A stretch of DNA of 64,000 nt from Cohnella rhizosphaerae (GTDB taxonomy: Bacteria; Bacillota; Bacilli; Paenibacillales; Paenibacillaceae): NCBI RefSeq assembly GCF_029525575.1, contig NZ_JAPDIA010000008.1, forward strand, positions 1,054,001 through 1,118,000, in the 5' to 3' direction. Below the pieces are notes generated by a model. It saw only the letters and a list, made by a program, of their open reading frames with translations. It was not told where the DNA came from and did no database searches. This document shows positions 1 to 8,594 of this stretch, one piece after another; position 1 is the first letter of the stretch, and every line of letters begins with the position of its first letter. The translations under genes and the position numbers were made by a program.

Positions 1-1068
1 AATACGGACGCTCTATTGGTACAATGGGTCGTTACAATATCTTCTTTATTCATATTGCCGACTTTATTTTTATCTGGAACGCTGGGCAGAAGATTCAATC
101 GTAAATCGATTCTGATCACGGGTCTGGTCCTGTATTTGATCGGAGGCGTCGGCCCGGCTTTTATGCATTCGTTCGATTTAATCTTGGTTTGCAGGGCGAT
201 CTTGGGCCTTAGCATCGGCTTAATCTCGCCGACCTTCAATTCGTTGATCGCGGAAAACTTCCAGGGAGAAGCGCGGTCGCGGATGAACGGCATTCAAACG
301 TCGATTAACGGTATCGGCGGCGCCATTTTCCTTTCGATCGGCGGTTTCATCGCATCGCTGGGGTGGAGAGACGTCTTCATGACGTATTTCTACGCTGTCG
401 TGCTGCTGATCTTGGTAATCGCGTTTCTTCCTAAATTTCCACCGCTTCAAACCGGTCAATCGGCGAAGTCTTCCGCCAAGCTGCCGAAGTTTTTCATCGC
501 GGTCGCGATCGCGGGCGGCTTGCATACGATGATGTTTGCGTTGATTCCGACGAATCTTTCGCTGTTCATCGCGAATAATGGAATCGGCAGCGTATCGTCG
601 GCGGGTTACTTGATTGCCTTTTCGTTAGTCGGCGTTTTTATCGGCGGACTTTCCGTAACGAGAGTAACCAAAGCATTCAAAAAAATGCTCGTTCCGCTCG
701 TTTTAATTTTGATGGGCGGAGGTTTCATGCTCCTTTCTTCGACCCACGCGGTATGGACGGTCGCCTTGGCGGTGTTCATGATCGGTTTGGCCGAAGGGGT
801 GCTCTTCCCGTTATCCTTCATTAAAACGTCGGAAGTCGTTCCGACGATAATCGTTACGACGGGCATTTCCTTGCTGCTCGCGTGCGTATATACTTGTCAA
901 TTCCTGAGCCCGTTATTCGTAAAAGGCGTCGAAGCGCTGCTTCGTTCGGATTCGACCCGCGACGTGTTCACGGCCGTAGCCGTCGGTTTGGCCGCGGTTG
1001 CCGTCGGATTCCTGCTTTTTTCCCGCAACAAGATGCGCGCAACGTTGCTATCCGCAACAAATAACTAA
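1..1068 (+). CDS. MFS transporter, 5' end cut by window edge
   Basis: The frame is open to the first base, so the N-terminus, including the first membrane helix, is missing. What remains is about 355 residues with at least ten hydrophobic segments. A motif-A-like loop (GTLGRRFNRK) follows the first visible helix, as in the 12-helix drug:H+ and sugar-efflux families of the major facilitator superfamily. The second half begins after a charged linker near residue 150 (GQSAKSSAKLPK). It lies 19 bp upstream of an aldehyde dehydrogenase and probably shares its transcript. The substrate cannot be read from the sequence. Family assignment is firm; function beyond secondary transport is unknown. Confidence 0.85.
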   Translation, partial: NTDALLVQWVVTISSLFILPTLFLSGTLGRRFNRKSILITGLVLYLIGGVGPAFMHSFDLILVCRAILGLSIGLISPTFNSLIAENFQGEARSRMNGIQTSINGIGGAIFLSIGGFIASLGWRDVFMTYFYAVVLLILVIAFLPKFPPLQTGQSAKSSAKLPKFFIAVAIAGGLHTMMFALIPTNLSLFIANNGIGSVSSAGYLIAFSLVGVFIGGLSVTRVTKAFKKMLVPLVLILMGGGFMLLSSTHAVWTVALAVFMIGLAEGVLFPLSFIKTSEVVPTIIVTTGISLLLACVYTCQFLSPLFVKGVEALLRSDSTRDVFTAVAVGLAAVAVGFLLFSRNKMRATLLSATNN

Positions 1069-1087
1069 TAACAGGCGGTGCTTCCTA

Positions 1088-2518
1088 ATGAGACACATTG
1101 ACAAAATATATATTAACGGCGAATTCGTAACCCCGCGCGGCACGGAGCGCCAAGAATTGGTGAATCCTTCGACGAGGGAAGTATTCGCGACATTGGCGCT
1201 CGGCAACGAGGAAGATGCTAAGCTTGCGATCGCGGCTGCCAAAGCTGCATTCCCCGCTTTCTCCAGAACGACCGTGCAAGAAAGAGCGGATATGCTGCAA
1301 CGTCTGAACGATGCCATCTTGGCGAGAACCGACGAACTGGCGGAAGCCAACATTCTCGAATACGGTGCTCCCAGAATGCTCTCCGTTCCTCGCGTGCAAC
1401 TGGCCGCGATGAACTTGATGATCAGCAAAGAAGCGCTCGAGGAATTCGAATTCGTTCATTATATCGGCAAAGCCAAAGTCGTATCCGAGCCTGTCGGCGT
1501 CATGGGGATCATCACGCCATGGAACGCGAGCTATTCGCAAATTACGGCGAAGCTTGGTGCCGCTATCGCCGCGGGCTGCACGGTCGTCATTAAACCGAGC
1601 GAAATGAGCGGCTTGCAAACCCAGCTGTTGACCGAATGCTTCGATGCGGCCGGTATTCCTGCAGGCATCATTAACGTCGTTAACGGTCTTGGCGCAACGG
1701 TCGGGGCGGAATTGACTCGTAATAAGGACGTCGCGATGGTCAACTTCACCGGCTCGACTCGGGTCGGCAAAGAAATCCGCAGAGCGACGGTAGACTCGAT
1801 GAAACGCGTGACTTTGGAGCTGGGCGGAAAATCGCCTTATATCGTGTTCGACGACGCGGATTTCTCCAAAGCGATTCCGGCCGCCGTCAAATCGTGCTTC
1901 TCGAACAACGGCCAAGCTTGCGTTGCCGGCACGAGATTGCTCGTTCCCGAACATCGCTTGGAAGAAGTAAAACAGTTGGCACGCGCAATGGTGGAATCGA
2001 TGAAAGTCGGCTTGCCGACCGAAGCCGATACGAATCTCGGTCCGATCGTGTCGGAGAAGCAATACAATCAAGTTCAGCACTATATTAACGTCGGCCTTCA
2101 AGAAGGTGCGGAGCTCGTGGTCGGCGGCGCAGGCCACCCAGCAGGACTGGAGCAAGGTAATTTCGTAAAACCGACCGTATTCGCCAACGTTAGGGAAGAC
2201 ATGACGATCGGGAAGGAAGAAATTTTCGGACCGGTACTTTCGATCCTGACCTTCAAAACCGAAGAAGAAGCCATCGAAATGGCGAATAACACGGACTATG
2301 GCCTTGGCGCGTATATCAACTCGAGCAACCTGGAGAAAGCGAACGAGCTGGCTACCCGGATTCAAGCCGGTTCGGTGCTCATCAACGGCGCCGGCTTCGA
2401 GATGAAAGCTCCGTTCGGCGGCTACAAGCATTCCGGTATTGGTCGCGAGTACGGCGTTCACGGTCTGAAAGACTGCTTGGAAACGAAGACGATCACTGGC
2501 TACGATTTGCCGATGTAA
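1088..2518 (+). CDS. NAD(P)-dependent aldehyde dehydrogenase
   Basis: 476 residues, the usual length for an ALDH-superfamily enzyme oxidising an aldehyde to its carboxylate. The Rossmann/substrate region (ITPWNASYSQITAKLGAA), the general-base glutamate motif LELGGKSP, the catalytic cysteine in NNGQACVAGTR and the C-terminal EEIFGPVLS block are all present. The ATG at 1088 is chosen because AGGCGG lies just upstream and the protein then begins MRHIDKIYINGEF, a typical ALDH start; the longer open frame overlaps the MFS gene. It follows the transporter closely, suggesting joint uptake or efflux and oxidation of one compound. The substrate is not evident. Confidence 0.93.
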   Translation: MRHIDKIYINGEFVTPRGTERQELVNPSTREVFATLALGNEEDAKLAIAAAKAAFPAFSRTTVQERADMLQRLNDAILARTDELAEANILEYGAPRMLSVPRVQLAAMNLMISKEALEEFEFVHYIGKAKVVSEPVGVMGIITPWNASYSQITAKLGAAIAAGCTVVIKPSEMSGLQTQLLTECFDAAGIPAGIINVVNGLGATVGAELTRNKDVAMVNFTGSTRVGKEIRRATVDSMKRVTLELGGKSPYIVFDDADFSKAIPAAVKSCFSNNGQACVAGTRLLVPEHRLEEVKQLARAMVESMKVGLPTEADTNLGPIVSEKQYNQVQHYINVGLQEGAELVVGGAGHPAGLEQGNFVKPTVFANVREDMTIGKEEIFGPVLSILTFKTEEEAIEMANNTDYGLGAYINSSNLEKANELATRIQAGSVLINGAGFEMKAPFGGYKHSGIGREYGVHGLKDCLETKTITGYDLPM

Positions 2519-2540
2519 CTCGCGGCTGCTCTTTGAAAAC

Positions 2541-2562
2541 CAAGTTCTAAGTCAAGAACTTG
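2541..2562. promoter_or_regulatory. Inverted repeat, possible operator upstream of SDR gene
   Basis: CAAGTTCT and AGAACTTG form 8-bp arms separated by 6 bases, between the aldehyde dehydrogenase stop and the SDR start. There is no T-run, so it does not look like an intrinsic terminator. A repressor site for the SDR gene is an inference. Confidence 0.35.
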
Positions 2563-2715
2563 TTCGCAAGTGCAATTGAGGGAATACTGCACACAAGTTC
2601 CGCTCGAGAATTGTTTTCGGCTATAGCCGGTCACTAACTTTGAGTAAAGATACTTTTGAAAGTTTTTCAGCAGGATAAACTAAAATATCTCATCTTAAGG
2701 GAGAAGTGATTAGAT

Positions 2716-3540
2716 ATGTCTAAAGTTTGGCTCATTACCGGCAGCTCTCGAGGTTTAGGTCGTCAATTGGCGGAAGAGGTACTGGCTAGCGGCGATAAAT
2801 TAATCGCTACGGCACGCAAAGCCGACCAACTTCAAGATCTCGTTGTACGGTACGGATCTCAAGTTCATCCTGTATCGATGGACGTAACCAAGCCGGAAGA
2901 AGTAAAGAAGGCAATCTCAACCGCGATCGAAGTATTTGGAAAGTTGGACGTGATTGTGAATAATGCGGGGTACGGTAATATTTCCGCGATCGAAGAAACT
3001 TCAGATGAAGATTTCAGAGCGCAGATCGAAACCAATATGTGGGGCGTCATCAACGTTTCCAAAGCCGTTCTTCCTTATATGATCAAACAAGGATCTGGGC
3101 ACATCATTCAAATATCTTCCGTGGGCGGTCGGACGGGAGCTCCAGGCCTCGGGGCTTATCAAACGGCTAAATGGGCAGTAGAAGGATTTTCCGAAGTGTT
3201 AACCAAAGAAGTCGCGCCTCTTGGAATAAAAGTGACGATCGTTGAACCGGGCGGATTCCGTACGGATTGGGCCGGCTCCTCCATGCAACACGTTGAACCG
3301 GGCGATAATTATAAATCCACCGTTGGGCTGATGCTTCAACGCACCCGTGAATCGAGCGGCAAACAACCTGGGGACCCTGTAAAAGGCGCAAAAGCGATCG
3401 TAACCGTCGCAAATGCCGAAAATCCTCCTCTTCGGTTGCTAATGGGTAGCGACGCGGTGAAAATTGCGAATATAGTGGATCAGGCTAAACTTGATGAAAC
3501 GAAACGATGGGAACAATTGAGCGTATCGACGGACTTCTAA
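2716..3540 (+). CDS. Short-chain dehydrogenase/reductase (SDR)
   Basis: 274 residues of a classical SDR. The N-terminal nucleotide-binding motif TGSSRGLG, the NNAGYG motif near residue 88, the catalytic Ser (ISSVGG) and the YQTAK active-site pair (Tyr-x-x-x-Lys) near residue 155 are visible. These enzymes oxidise or reduce alcohols and ketones with NAD(P)(H). A run of Arg/Lys after the first strand (TARKAD) suggests NADP(H). The ATG is preceded by AAGGGAGAAG. The 197-bp gap upstream, containing a palindrome, suggests its own promoter. It is followed 20 bp later by a decayed SDR relative. Substrate unknown. Confidence 0.9.
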   Translation: MSKVWLITGSSRGLGRQLAEEVLASGDKLIATARKADQLQDLVVRYGSQVHPVSMDVTKPEEVKKAISTAIEVFGKLDVIVNNAGYGNISAIEETSDEDFRAQIETNMWGVINVSKAVLPYMIKQGSGHIIQISSVGGRTGAPGLGAYQTAKWAVEGFSEVLTKEVAPLGIKVTIVEPGGFRTDWAGSSMQHVEPGDNYKSTVGLMLQRTRESSGKQPGDPVKGAKAIVTVANAENPPLRLLMGSDAVKIANIVDQAKLDETKRWEQLSVSTDF

Positions 3541-3560
3541 ATAGGGGAGAGTGGATCGAA

Positions 3561-4016
3561 TTGGAAGGACAAGCAGGTCGTAAAACGGCGTTGATAACGG
3601 GAGCAGAAACCGGCATCGGAGCTGCTACCGCAGTCGAATTAGCCAAACGGGGAATAAATGTCGCGTTGGTCTGGCGAAGAATCGCGCCCCCCTCTGGATG
3701 CATGGAACTATGTCATGAACGTGAACCTGAATTCCGTATTCTACAGTATGAAGTATAAAATACCGGCTATTCTAAACGCTGGAGGCGGCGCGATCGTAAA
3801 CGTGGCCTCCGTATTTTCCTCTAAGGCGCTTCCTCAGCGCGCTGCCTATACGGCAAGCAAGCACGGGGTAATCGCAACTCCGATGGTCGATGCCGGCGGT
3901 GAAGAAGCAGTTCATATCGCGAAATCCATTCCGCTAGGCAGAATGGGGCAACCGTGCGAAGTAGCTAAAGTGATCGCGATGTGCATGTCGTCGTAGACGG
4001 CGGTTTCTTGATCTAA
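3561..4016 (+). pseudogene. Decayed short-chain dehydrogenase
   Basis: A TTG start at 3561 behind AGGGGAG begins an SDR N-terminus with TGAETGIGAATAVELA. After ALVW near 3680 the frame is lost, and the next SDR segment (DAWNYVMNVNLNSVFY) continues in another frame, with roughly 50 residues, including the NAG motif, missing. The active-site region YTASKHG is kept, but after it about 40 residues are missing before PLGRMGQPCEVAKVIA. The normal C-terminus (HVVVDGGFLI then stop at 4014-4016) appears in a third frame. Several internal deletions, not one homopolymer slip, make this a true pseudogene. Confidence 0.8.
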
Positions 4017-4070
4017 CGGCTCCTTCTCCTTTAAGCAAACGGTGTATATAGCGTCGTATTGGCGAGAACA

Positions 4071-4644
4071 ATGCAAGAAGAGTGGAATAAGCAGGCAAAA
4101 ACGCCGGTTCCTTTAAGCAAATTGAAAGTCGCCGTCAAATGCGGAGGATCCGGCGCGACTTCCGGTATGGCCTCCAATCCTGCGCTCGGTCAGGCGGCCA
4201 ACGAGATGATCGCGAACGGAGGGACGGTCGTAATCGGAGAAACAACCGAAATTATCGGCGCCGAGCATGTGTTGGCCGAACGTTGCGAAGATCCCGCCAT
4301 CGAAGCCAAGCTTTACGAGATTGTAAACCGTTTCGAGCAGGAGGTGGCTCGGATGGACGAGGACATGTGCGGAGGGAATCCGAGCCCAGGTAACATTGCT
4401 GGCGGATTGTCTACGATCGAGGAGAATCGCTGGGCTGCATCAGTAAATGCGGGCGTCATCGAATACGCGGAGTCCGGTGCCCAAGGGCGGCCTTTATTTC
4501 ATGGATTCGCCGGGCAATGATATCGAGTGCGTATCCGGAATGGCTGCGGGAGGTGTCCATAAAAAGCTGAGAGATCAAGCTTTTTTTTATTATCGTCTGC
4601 TTCACGACAGGATGAGCCGCAACACAACGAGAAATAAGTTCTAG
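4071..4644 (+). pseudogene. Remnant of UxaA-family (altronate/galactarate-type) dehydratase
   Basis: The frame from about 4071 encodes VAVKCGGSGATSGMASNPALG and later EVTEI-like (GETTEIIGAEH) and GNPSPGNIAGGLSTIEE segments, which match the central part of UxaA/altronate dehydratase proteins. The N-terminal half is absent. The reading frame changes near 4475, where PKGGLYFMDSPGNDIE continues the same family in another frame, and the match ends near 4560. Intact family members are about 380-500 residues. It follows the decayed SDR directly, so a former hexuronate-type catabolic block may have been lost here. Assignment is by motif memory only. Confidence 0.65.
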
Positions 4645-4849
4645 TAGATATAGCTAGGGTTCCAGGTTGCGCCACCATGTTCCTTATTGAAGCTGGAATT
4701 CATTTCCCTGAGAGCAGATCCGCTGGAAAAAAAAGAACGGATATGTGTTTCGGCATAAAAGCGTTCTGACGTACATATGTGCAAAATACGGGTTTTGTGA
4801 AAAAGATAGTAACAATTTGAATCTTAAATGGTTAAAGTCACTGATCGCC

Positions 4850-5578
4850 TTAGTTCCTGAAATAAACTTTTTTGATATCACCGTTTTCAGATTCTCCTGT
4901 TCCGTTATGAATCCATTTTGACTGAACAATATAAACGTTACCTCTTGATTTTTTTTCAAAATAAATACCATTATCCATCAACCAGATTTGAGTTACATGA
5001 ATGATACTCACGTAGTTCAGTACTTTTTTTGTAAGATAAACTCTTAAGATTTGCAATCCATCCAGTAAGTACTCTGGCAGATCTGACTTCTCCATCATGA
5101 TGCTTATAATCTCATCTTTCGAAGTCTTCGACATTTTAATATACCTCAGATAATCAAACACTTTCTTTTGCGGGCTGTCAAATACCCCGTCCTCTGGCTC
5201 ATCGAATTCATAACCTTCAACCTCAAACTCTTGTCTACGACGTTCATATTCATCCGGGTCTTTCTCGTCTCTGCCAATGTACATTATTGATAAAATTATT
5301 GCAGTATCGTCATGTGTCAAACCGTTAAAATACTCATAAAATTCTTTATTAACTTTCTTCAGATGAGGATCTTTGAGAATGTTTTTGGCCCCGGCAATGA
5401 ACCCGCTCTTATATTCATTGGGCTCACGGACATCGATGACTGTGCCTCGCGTCGCCAATTCCGTTTGAAAAGCTTGGGCGTTCAGATTGCGGAGACCTTT
5501 AGCCGGTTTAAACCTCGTATACGCAAACCAAACGACAAGCACGATGAATACCAGATTAAGGATCGTACCCTTGTCCAA
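4850..5578 (-). CDS. Chimeric protein: membrane helix, truncated rhodanese N-terminus, unknown C-terminal domain
   Basis: The N-terminal 60-70 residues have one membrane helix (NLVFIVLVVWFAYTRF) and the start of a rhodanese fold (GTVIDVREPNEYKSGFIAGA). At about 5380 rhodanese similarity stops, before the catalytic Cys loop, and a charged, low-GC sequence follows (DEYERRRQEFEVEG, then an alpha/beta tail ending KKVYFRN) that I do not recognise. The sulfurtransferase active site is therefore absent. A TTG at 5578 has AAAGGA at good spacing; GTG at 5587 is also possible but very close to that site. It sits at the end of the sulfur cluster, downstream of the CstR-like gene. The lower GC of the C-terminal part suggests a recombination joint. 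Confidence 0.6.
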   Translation of the reverse strand: MDKGTILNLVFIVLVVWFAYTRFKPAKGLRNLNAQAFQTELATRGTVIDVREPNEYKSGFIAGAKNILKDPHLKKVNKEFYEYFNGLTHDDTAIILSIMYIGRDEKDPDEYERRRQEFEVEGYEFDEPEDGVFDSPQKKVFDYLRYIKMSKTSKDEIISIMMEKSDLPEYLLDGLQILRVYLTKKVLNYVSIIHVTQIWLMDNGIYFEKKSRGNVYIVQSKWIHNGTGESENGDIKKVYFRN

Positions 5579-5617
5579 AATCCCCACGTCCTTTCGCTCT
5601 GAATCCTTCTAAAGCTT

Positions 5618-5649
5618 TGCAGCAGCCGATCGATGACACAGCTGCTGCA
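5618..5649 (-). terminator. Hairpin between CstR-like gene and rhodanese chimera
   Basis: TGCAGCAGC at 5618-5626 pairs with GCTGCTGCA at 5641-5649 (9-bp perfect arms, 14-base loop), 21 bp beyond the repressor stop. No clear U-run follows, so it may be an attenuator or RNA-stability hairpin instead of a strong terminator. Confidence 0.4.
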
Positions 5650-5669
5650 GTGCGCCTAATTCTGCTGGA

Positions 5670-5939
5670 TTAACGGCTCTTCACTAACAACTCGACGGCT
5701 TCCTGTACCATTCTACCGGTATCGTGATTACCCGCGGATTGTTCCGCTAATATGCACTTTTGCAGATTCTCCGCTACGATCTGCGCAATCGCCTTGTCCG
5801 AGGCATTGCGTACGGCGGACAGCTGCGCAACGACGTCCTTACACGACTGCCCTTCCTCCATCAACCGTAATACGCCTCGGATCTGCCCTTCGATTCGGCG
5901 AAGACGCGTTTTCATTGAATCCGTGTAGTTATATTCCAT
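5670..5939 (-). CDS. cstR: CsoR-family repressor, CstR-like persulfide sensor
   Basis: 89 residues, the all-helical DUF156/CsoR family (RRIEGQIRGVLRLMEEG). Cys33 (GQSCKDV) and Cys62 (LQKCIL) are at the positions of the two conserved family cysteines. The residue four before Cys62 is Asn58, where copper-sensing CsoR has a His ligand. Loss of that His with both Cys kept is the pattern known for CstR, which forms di- or tetrasulfide links on exposure to persulfides. The neighbours (rhodaneses, TusA, DsrE, persulfide-dioxygenase-like MBL, TauE) support a reactive-sulfur sensor. A 16-bp palindrome lies 20 bp upstream of its start, suggesting autoregulation. The symbol is by analogy. Confidence 0.75.
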   Translation of the reverse strand: MEYNYTDSMKTRLRRIEGQIRGVLRLMEEGQSCKDVVAQLSAVRNASDKAIAQIVAENLQKCILAEQSAGNHDTGRMVQEAVELLVKSR

Positions 5940-5959
5940 CTTGTTTTGCTCCTCTCGTC

Positions 5960-5975
5960 ATACCGGTATAGGTAT
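5960..5975. promoter_or_regulatory. CstR-type operator, site 1
   Basis: ATACC-ggtata-GGTAT, 16 bp, immediately upstream of the CstR-like gene. It shares the arms and 6-base spacer with sites at 6515 and 9217, each in front of a sulfur gene. Confidence 0.65.
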
Positions 5976-6009
5976 AGTATAGAGCAAAAAAAAAGCAAAT
6001 CAACACCGA

Positions 6010-6484
6010 TTAAATAAACAAATTGACCTTGGCGTCCGACGCATCCCCCAGATATGCGGCTACGCCGGCATAGGCAAGTCCATCGATTAACTCCTCTTGC
6101 TGAAGGCCAAGCAGATCCATCGTCATCGTGCAAGCGACGAGTTTTACGCCTTGCTCTTGCGCCAGCTCTATTAGTTGCGGCAGCGTCAGCGCATTGTGCT
6201 TTTTCATGACATGCTTGATCATTTGCGGTCCAAGCCCGCCGAATTGCATTTTTGACAAACCCAGCTTCCTGGCGCCGCGCGGCATCATCCAGCCAAACGC
6301 CTTCTCCAGCAAGCCTTTTTTTGGTTTTAACGACCTCGTCCTTCCGAAGAACGTTGAGCCCCCAGAAGGTGAAAAAAATCGTCACTTCATGATCGTAGGC
6401 TGCCGCGCCGTTCGCAATAATAAATGCGGCGATTGCTTTATCAAGATCGCCGCTGAAGAGCACGATCGTCGATTTATCTGCCAT
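6010..6484 (-). CDS. DsrE/DsrF/DsrH-like family protein (one homopolymer frameshift)
   Basis: About 157 residues once a one-base insertion is removed. The first part (TIVLFSGDLDKAIAAFIIA, then FFTFWGLNVL) and the second (GWMMPRGARKLGLSKMQFGG, then CTMTMDLLG with a conserved Cys) lie in two frames that meet at a T7 run at 6316-6322. With six T the product is continuous (KTKKGLLEKAFGW). The family, often labelled peroxiredoxin-family or DsrE-like, occurs beside TusA and rhodanese genes and is thought to relay sulfane sulfur. It has its own operator-bearing upstream region (6515-6530), separating it from the TauE gene. Confidence 0.8.
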
Positions 6485-6514
6485 TTTACAATATCGCCTC
6501 TTTCTTATATACCA

Positions 6515-6530
6515 TTACCCCTATGGGTAT
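6515..6530. promoter_or_regulatory. CstR-type operator, site 2
   Basis: TTACC-cctatg-GGTAT, 16 bp, about 30 bp upstream of the DsrE-like gene. One arm base differs from sites 1 and 3. Confidence 0.65.
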
Positions 6531-6574
6531 AACATAAGGCCTAAAAAAATGCACAACGCCTTATCGATTGTGCT

Positions 6575-7366
6575 TTACAGGATGGACATCCAAACCTTTA
6601 CCGCAGTGATGACGATCAACACGACTAAACCGTATCTCAGCGCCTTCGTATTGATTTTCGCGCTCAGTTTCGAACCAAGCGGCGCTCCGATCAGACTCCC
6701 GATAACGGTAAACACGGTTGGCCAAAGCGGAATTTCGCCGACGGCGATTTTTCCGACGATGCCGCCGACCGCCGATATAAAAACGATGGCTAGCGAAGAA
6801 GCGATGGTCGTGCGGGTCGGGACCTTTAGCACCGTCAGCATGATCGGGATTAGAATAAACGCGCCGCCGGCTCCCACGATCCCCGACACGATACCTACCG
6901 CAAAGGCGGCAGCTACCGCAATCCATTTATTAAATCGAAGTTGATTCGAAACCGCGTCTTTCTTACTCCTCTGCGGAACGAGCATGAGAATAACCGCGAG
7001 CACGGCAAGGATACCATAGATCAAATTAATGCCATTGCCGTTTAACGTGCCGGATAGGAATCCGCCGATCAGGCTTCCTGACAGGATACTGCCGCCCATA
7101 TACATAACGAGCCCCTTGTGTATGACGGAAAGGTCGTTATTGCTTTTTTTCCGAAAAGCCAGCACGCCTGCAAGAGAAGCGAAAAAGACTTGAAACATAC
7201 TGATCGAAGAAACTTCATGCGCAGAGAAATGAGCGACTCCGAACAGCGACGGAATATATAACAGCAATGGATAGTTGATGATCGCTCCGCCGATCCCAAG
7301 CATGCCGGAAAAGAAGGAACCAACTAGACCGAGCATCACCATGACGATATATAGCAAAACGGCCAT
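6575..7366 (-). CDS. TauE/SafE-family membrane transporter
   Basis: 263 residues, about eight hydrophobic helices, with the N-terminal GSFFSGMLGIGGAIINYPLL and the internal repeat GIVSGIVGAGGAFILIPIM typical of the TauE/SafE (DUF81) family. Members are proposed to export sulfite, sulfoacetate or other small sulfur anions. It is the last gene of the leftward unit TusA-rhodanese, rhodanese-MBL, TauE, so here it most plausibly disposes of sulfite or thiosulfate made from persulfide. A GGAGG lies before the ATG. Confidence 0.88.
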   Translation of the reverse strand: MAVLLYIVMVMLGLVGSFFSGMLGIGGAIINYPLLLYIPSLFGVAHFSAHEVSSISMFQVFFASLAGVLAFRKKSNNDLSVIHKGLVMYMGGSILSGSLIGGFLSGTLNGNGINLIYGILAVLAVILMLVPQRSKKDAVSNQLRFNKWIAVAAAFAVGIVSGIVGAGGAFILIPIMLTVLKVPTRTTIASSLAIVFISAVGGIVGKIAVGEIPLWPTVFTVIGSLIGAPLGSKLSAKINTKALRYGLVVLIVITAVKVWMSIL

Positions 7367-7415
7367 CAGCCTCCTCTCTTCTACGCATATCCATTGTCTT
7401 AGACGAGTTGAAACT

Positions 7416-8565
7416 TTAACGATCGTGGACGGCGCAGCGATTCGGACCGATCTCCATCTCGCGCTGCTCGTCTTCGCTTGGCGTCATTTTGCCCATATTC
7501 GTTTGACGGATCTCCTGGTAGGCGTTAGGCTGCGGAGGCAGGTTCTCGGTTACCGTCCGGCGGAATAGCGCTTCTTCCTTCATATTTAAGCCAGGGTTAT
7601 TGCGATATAGATCGGACAGCTTCGCCATCACCCTGCCGCCTTCGTCTAGTTCGGTTATTTTTCCAAAGTGCGCCGGCAGCACAAGCAGATCCTGGGATAG
7701 CGACTTGTACCGGCGGTACAAGGTCTCACGCAGATCGCTCACCCAATCGTCGGCTTTGCCGGCGAGATCGGGACGGCCGATCGAGTCGATAAACAAGATG
7801 TCCCCTGTCAGCAGGTACCGGTCGTCAACGATAAACGACGTGCTTCCGATCGTATGGCCCGGAGAGTAGACCGGCTGAATCCGAATCGTCGTGCTGCCTA
7901 CCGTAATGTCTCGTCCTTCCTCCAGCCTTTCATAATCGAACGTCACTTCGTCTGCATCCTTCGGCGGCAGCCAATAGGTTGCGCCGGTTTGCGCGGCCAA
8001 TCTTCGTCCGCCAGAAATATGGTCGGCGTGCAGGTGCGTATCGAGCGCATGCTTGATATGAGCGCCTTGCGCTTTGGCGAATCGCTCTAACACCTCCGTC
8101 ATGCGCAGCGCGTCGATCACGGCCGCCTCTCCGTTCGAGACCGCCATATAGGAGAGGCATCCCTTACCGATTCGGACAAACTGGTAGAGCGTTCCGCCGC
8201 CGTTGAGATCCCCGACCTTCACGGGCTCCAGGTGCTCGCTCCACGACTTCATGCCGCCTTCGAGATAATGCACTTGGGTACGGCCCGCTTCGACGATTTG
8301 CTCCGCAACGAACTTCGAGGAGCCTTCCTTCGCGCATACGACGAGCAGTTTTTTTGCCGTCCGGAATTTGACCTAGCGCAGCATCAACGCCGTCCAGCAG
8401 GTCAAAGTAGGGAATATTGATGGTATCGATCCGTTCGCCTTCGATTTTCCAGTCGATAAAGTCATTTTCGTTGCGTACGTCGAGAATGAACAGTTCTTCC
8501 TTGGCCAGAACGATTCGGGCGAGTTCCTTGGCCGTCATGGGGCTCAATCCGGTTGAAGCTTCCAT
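7416..8565 (-). CDS. Rhodanese-MBL fusion, persulfide-dioxygenase-like (one homopolymer frameshift)
   Basis: About 382 residues after correcting a T7 run at 8349-8355 to six. Residues 1-110 are a rhodanese domain (LFILDVRNENDFIDW) whose active-site loop, restored by the correction, reads VVCAKEGSS. The rest is a metallo-beta-lactamase fold with the metal motif THLHADH, then SPGHTIGS and GDILFID. Persulfide dioxygenases (ETHE1, CstB) use this fold with one iron to oxidise glutathione or CoA persulfide to sulfite. Here the rhodanese precedes the MBL domain, the reverse of CstB. The gene is 29 bp downstream of the TusA-rhodanese gene and within the same unit. Confidence 0.85.
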
Positions 8566-8594
8566 CTTGCGGTTCCCCCCTTCGTATTTAAAGG

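Noticed and set aside
1085..2461. 458-codon ORF antisense to the aldehyde dehydrogenase
   Set aside because: Shadow frame of a strongly conserved gene; no domain and no ribosome site.
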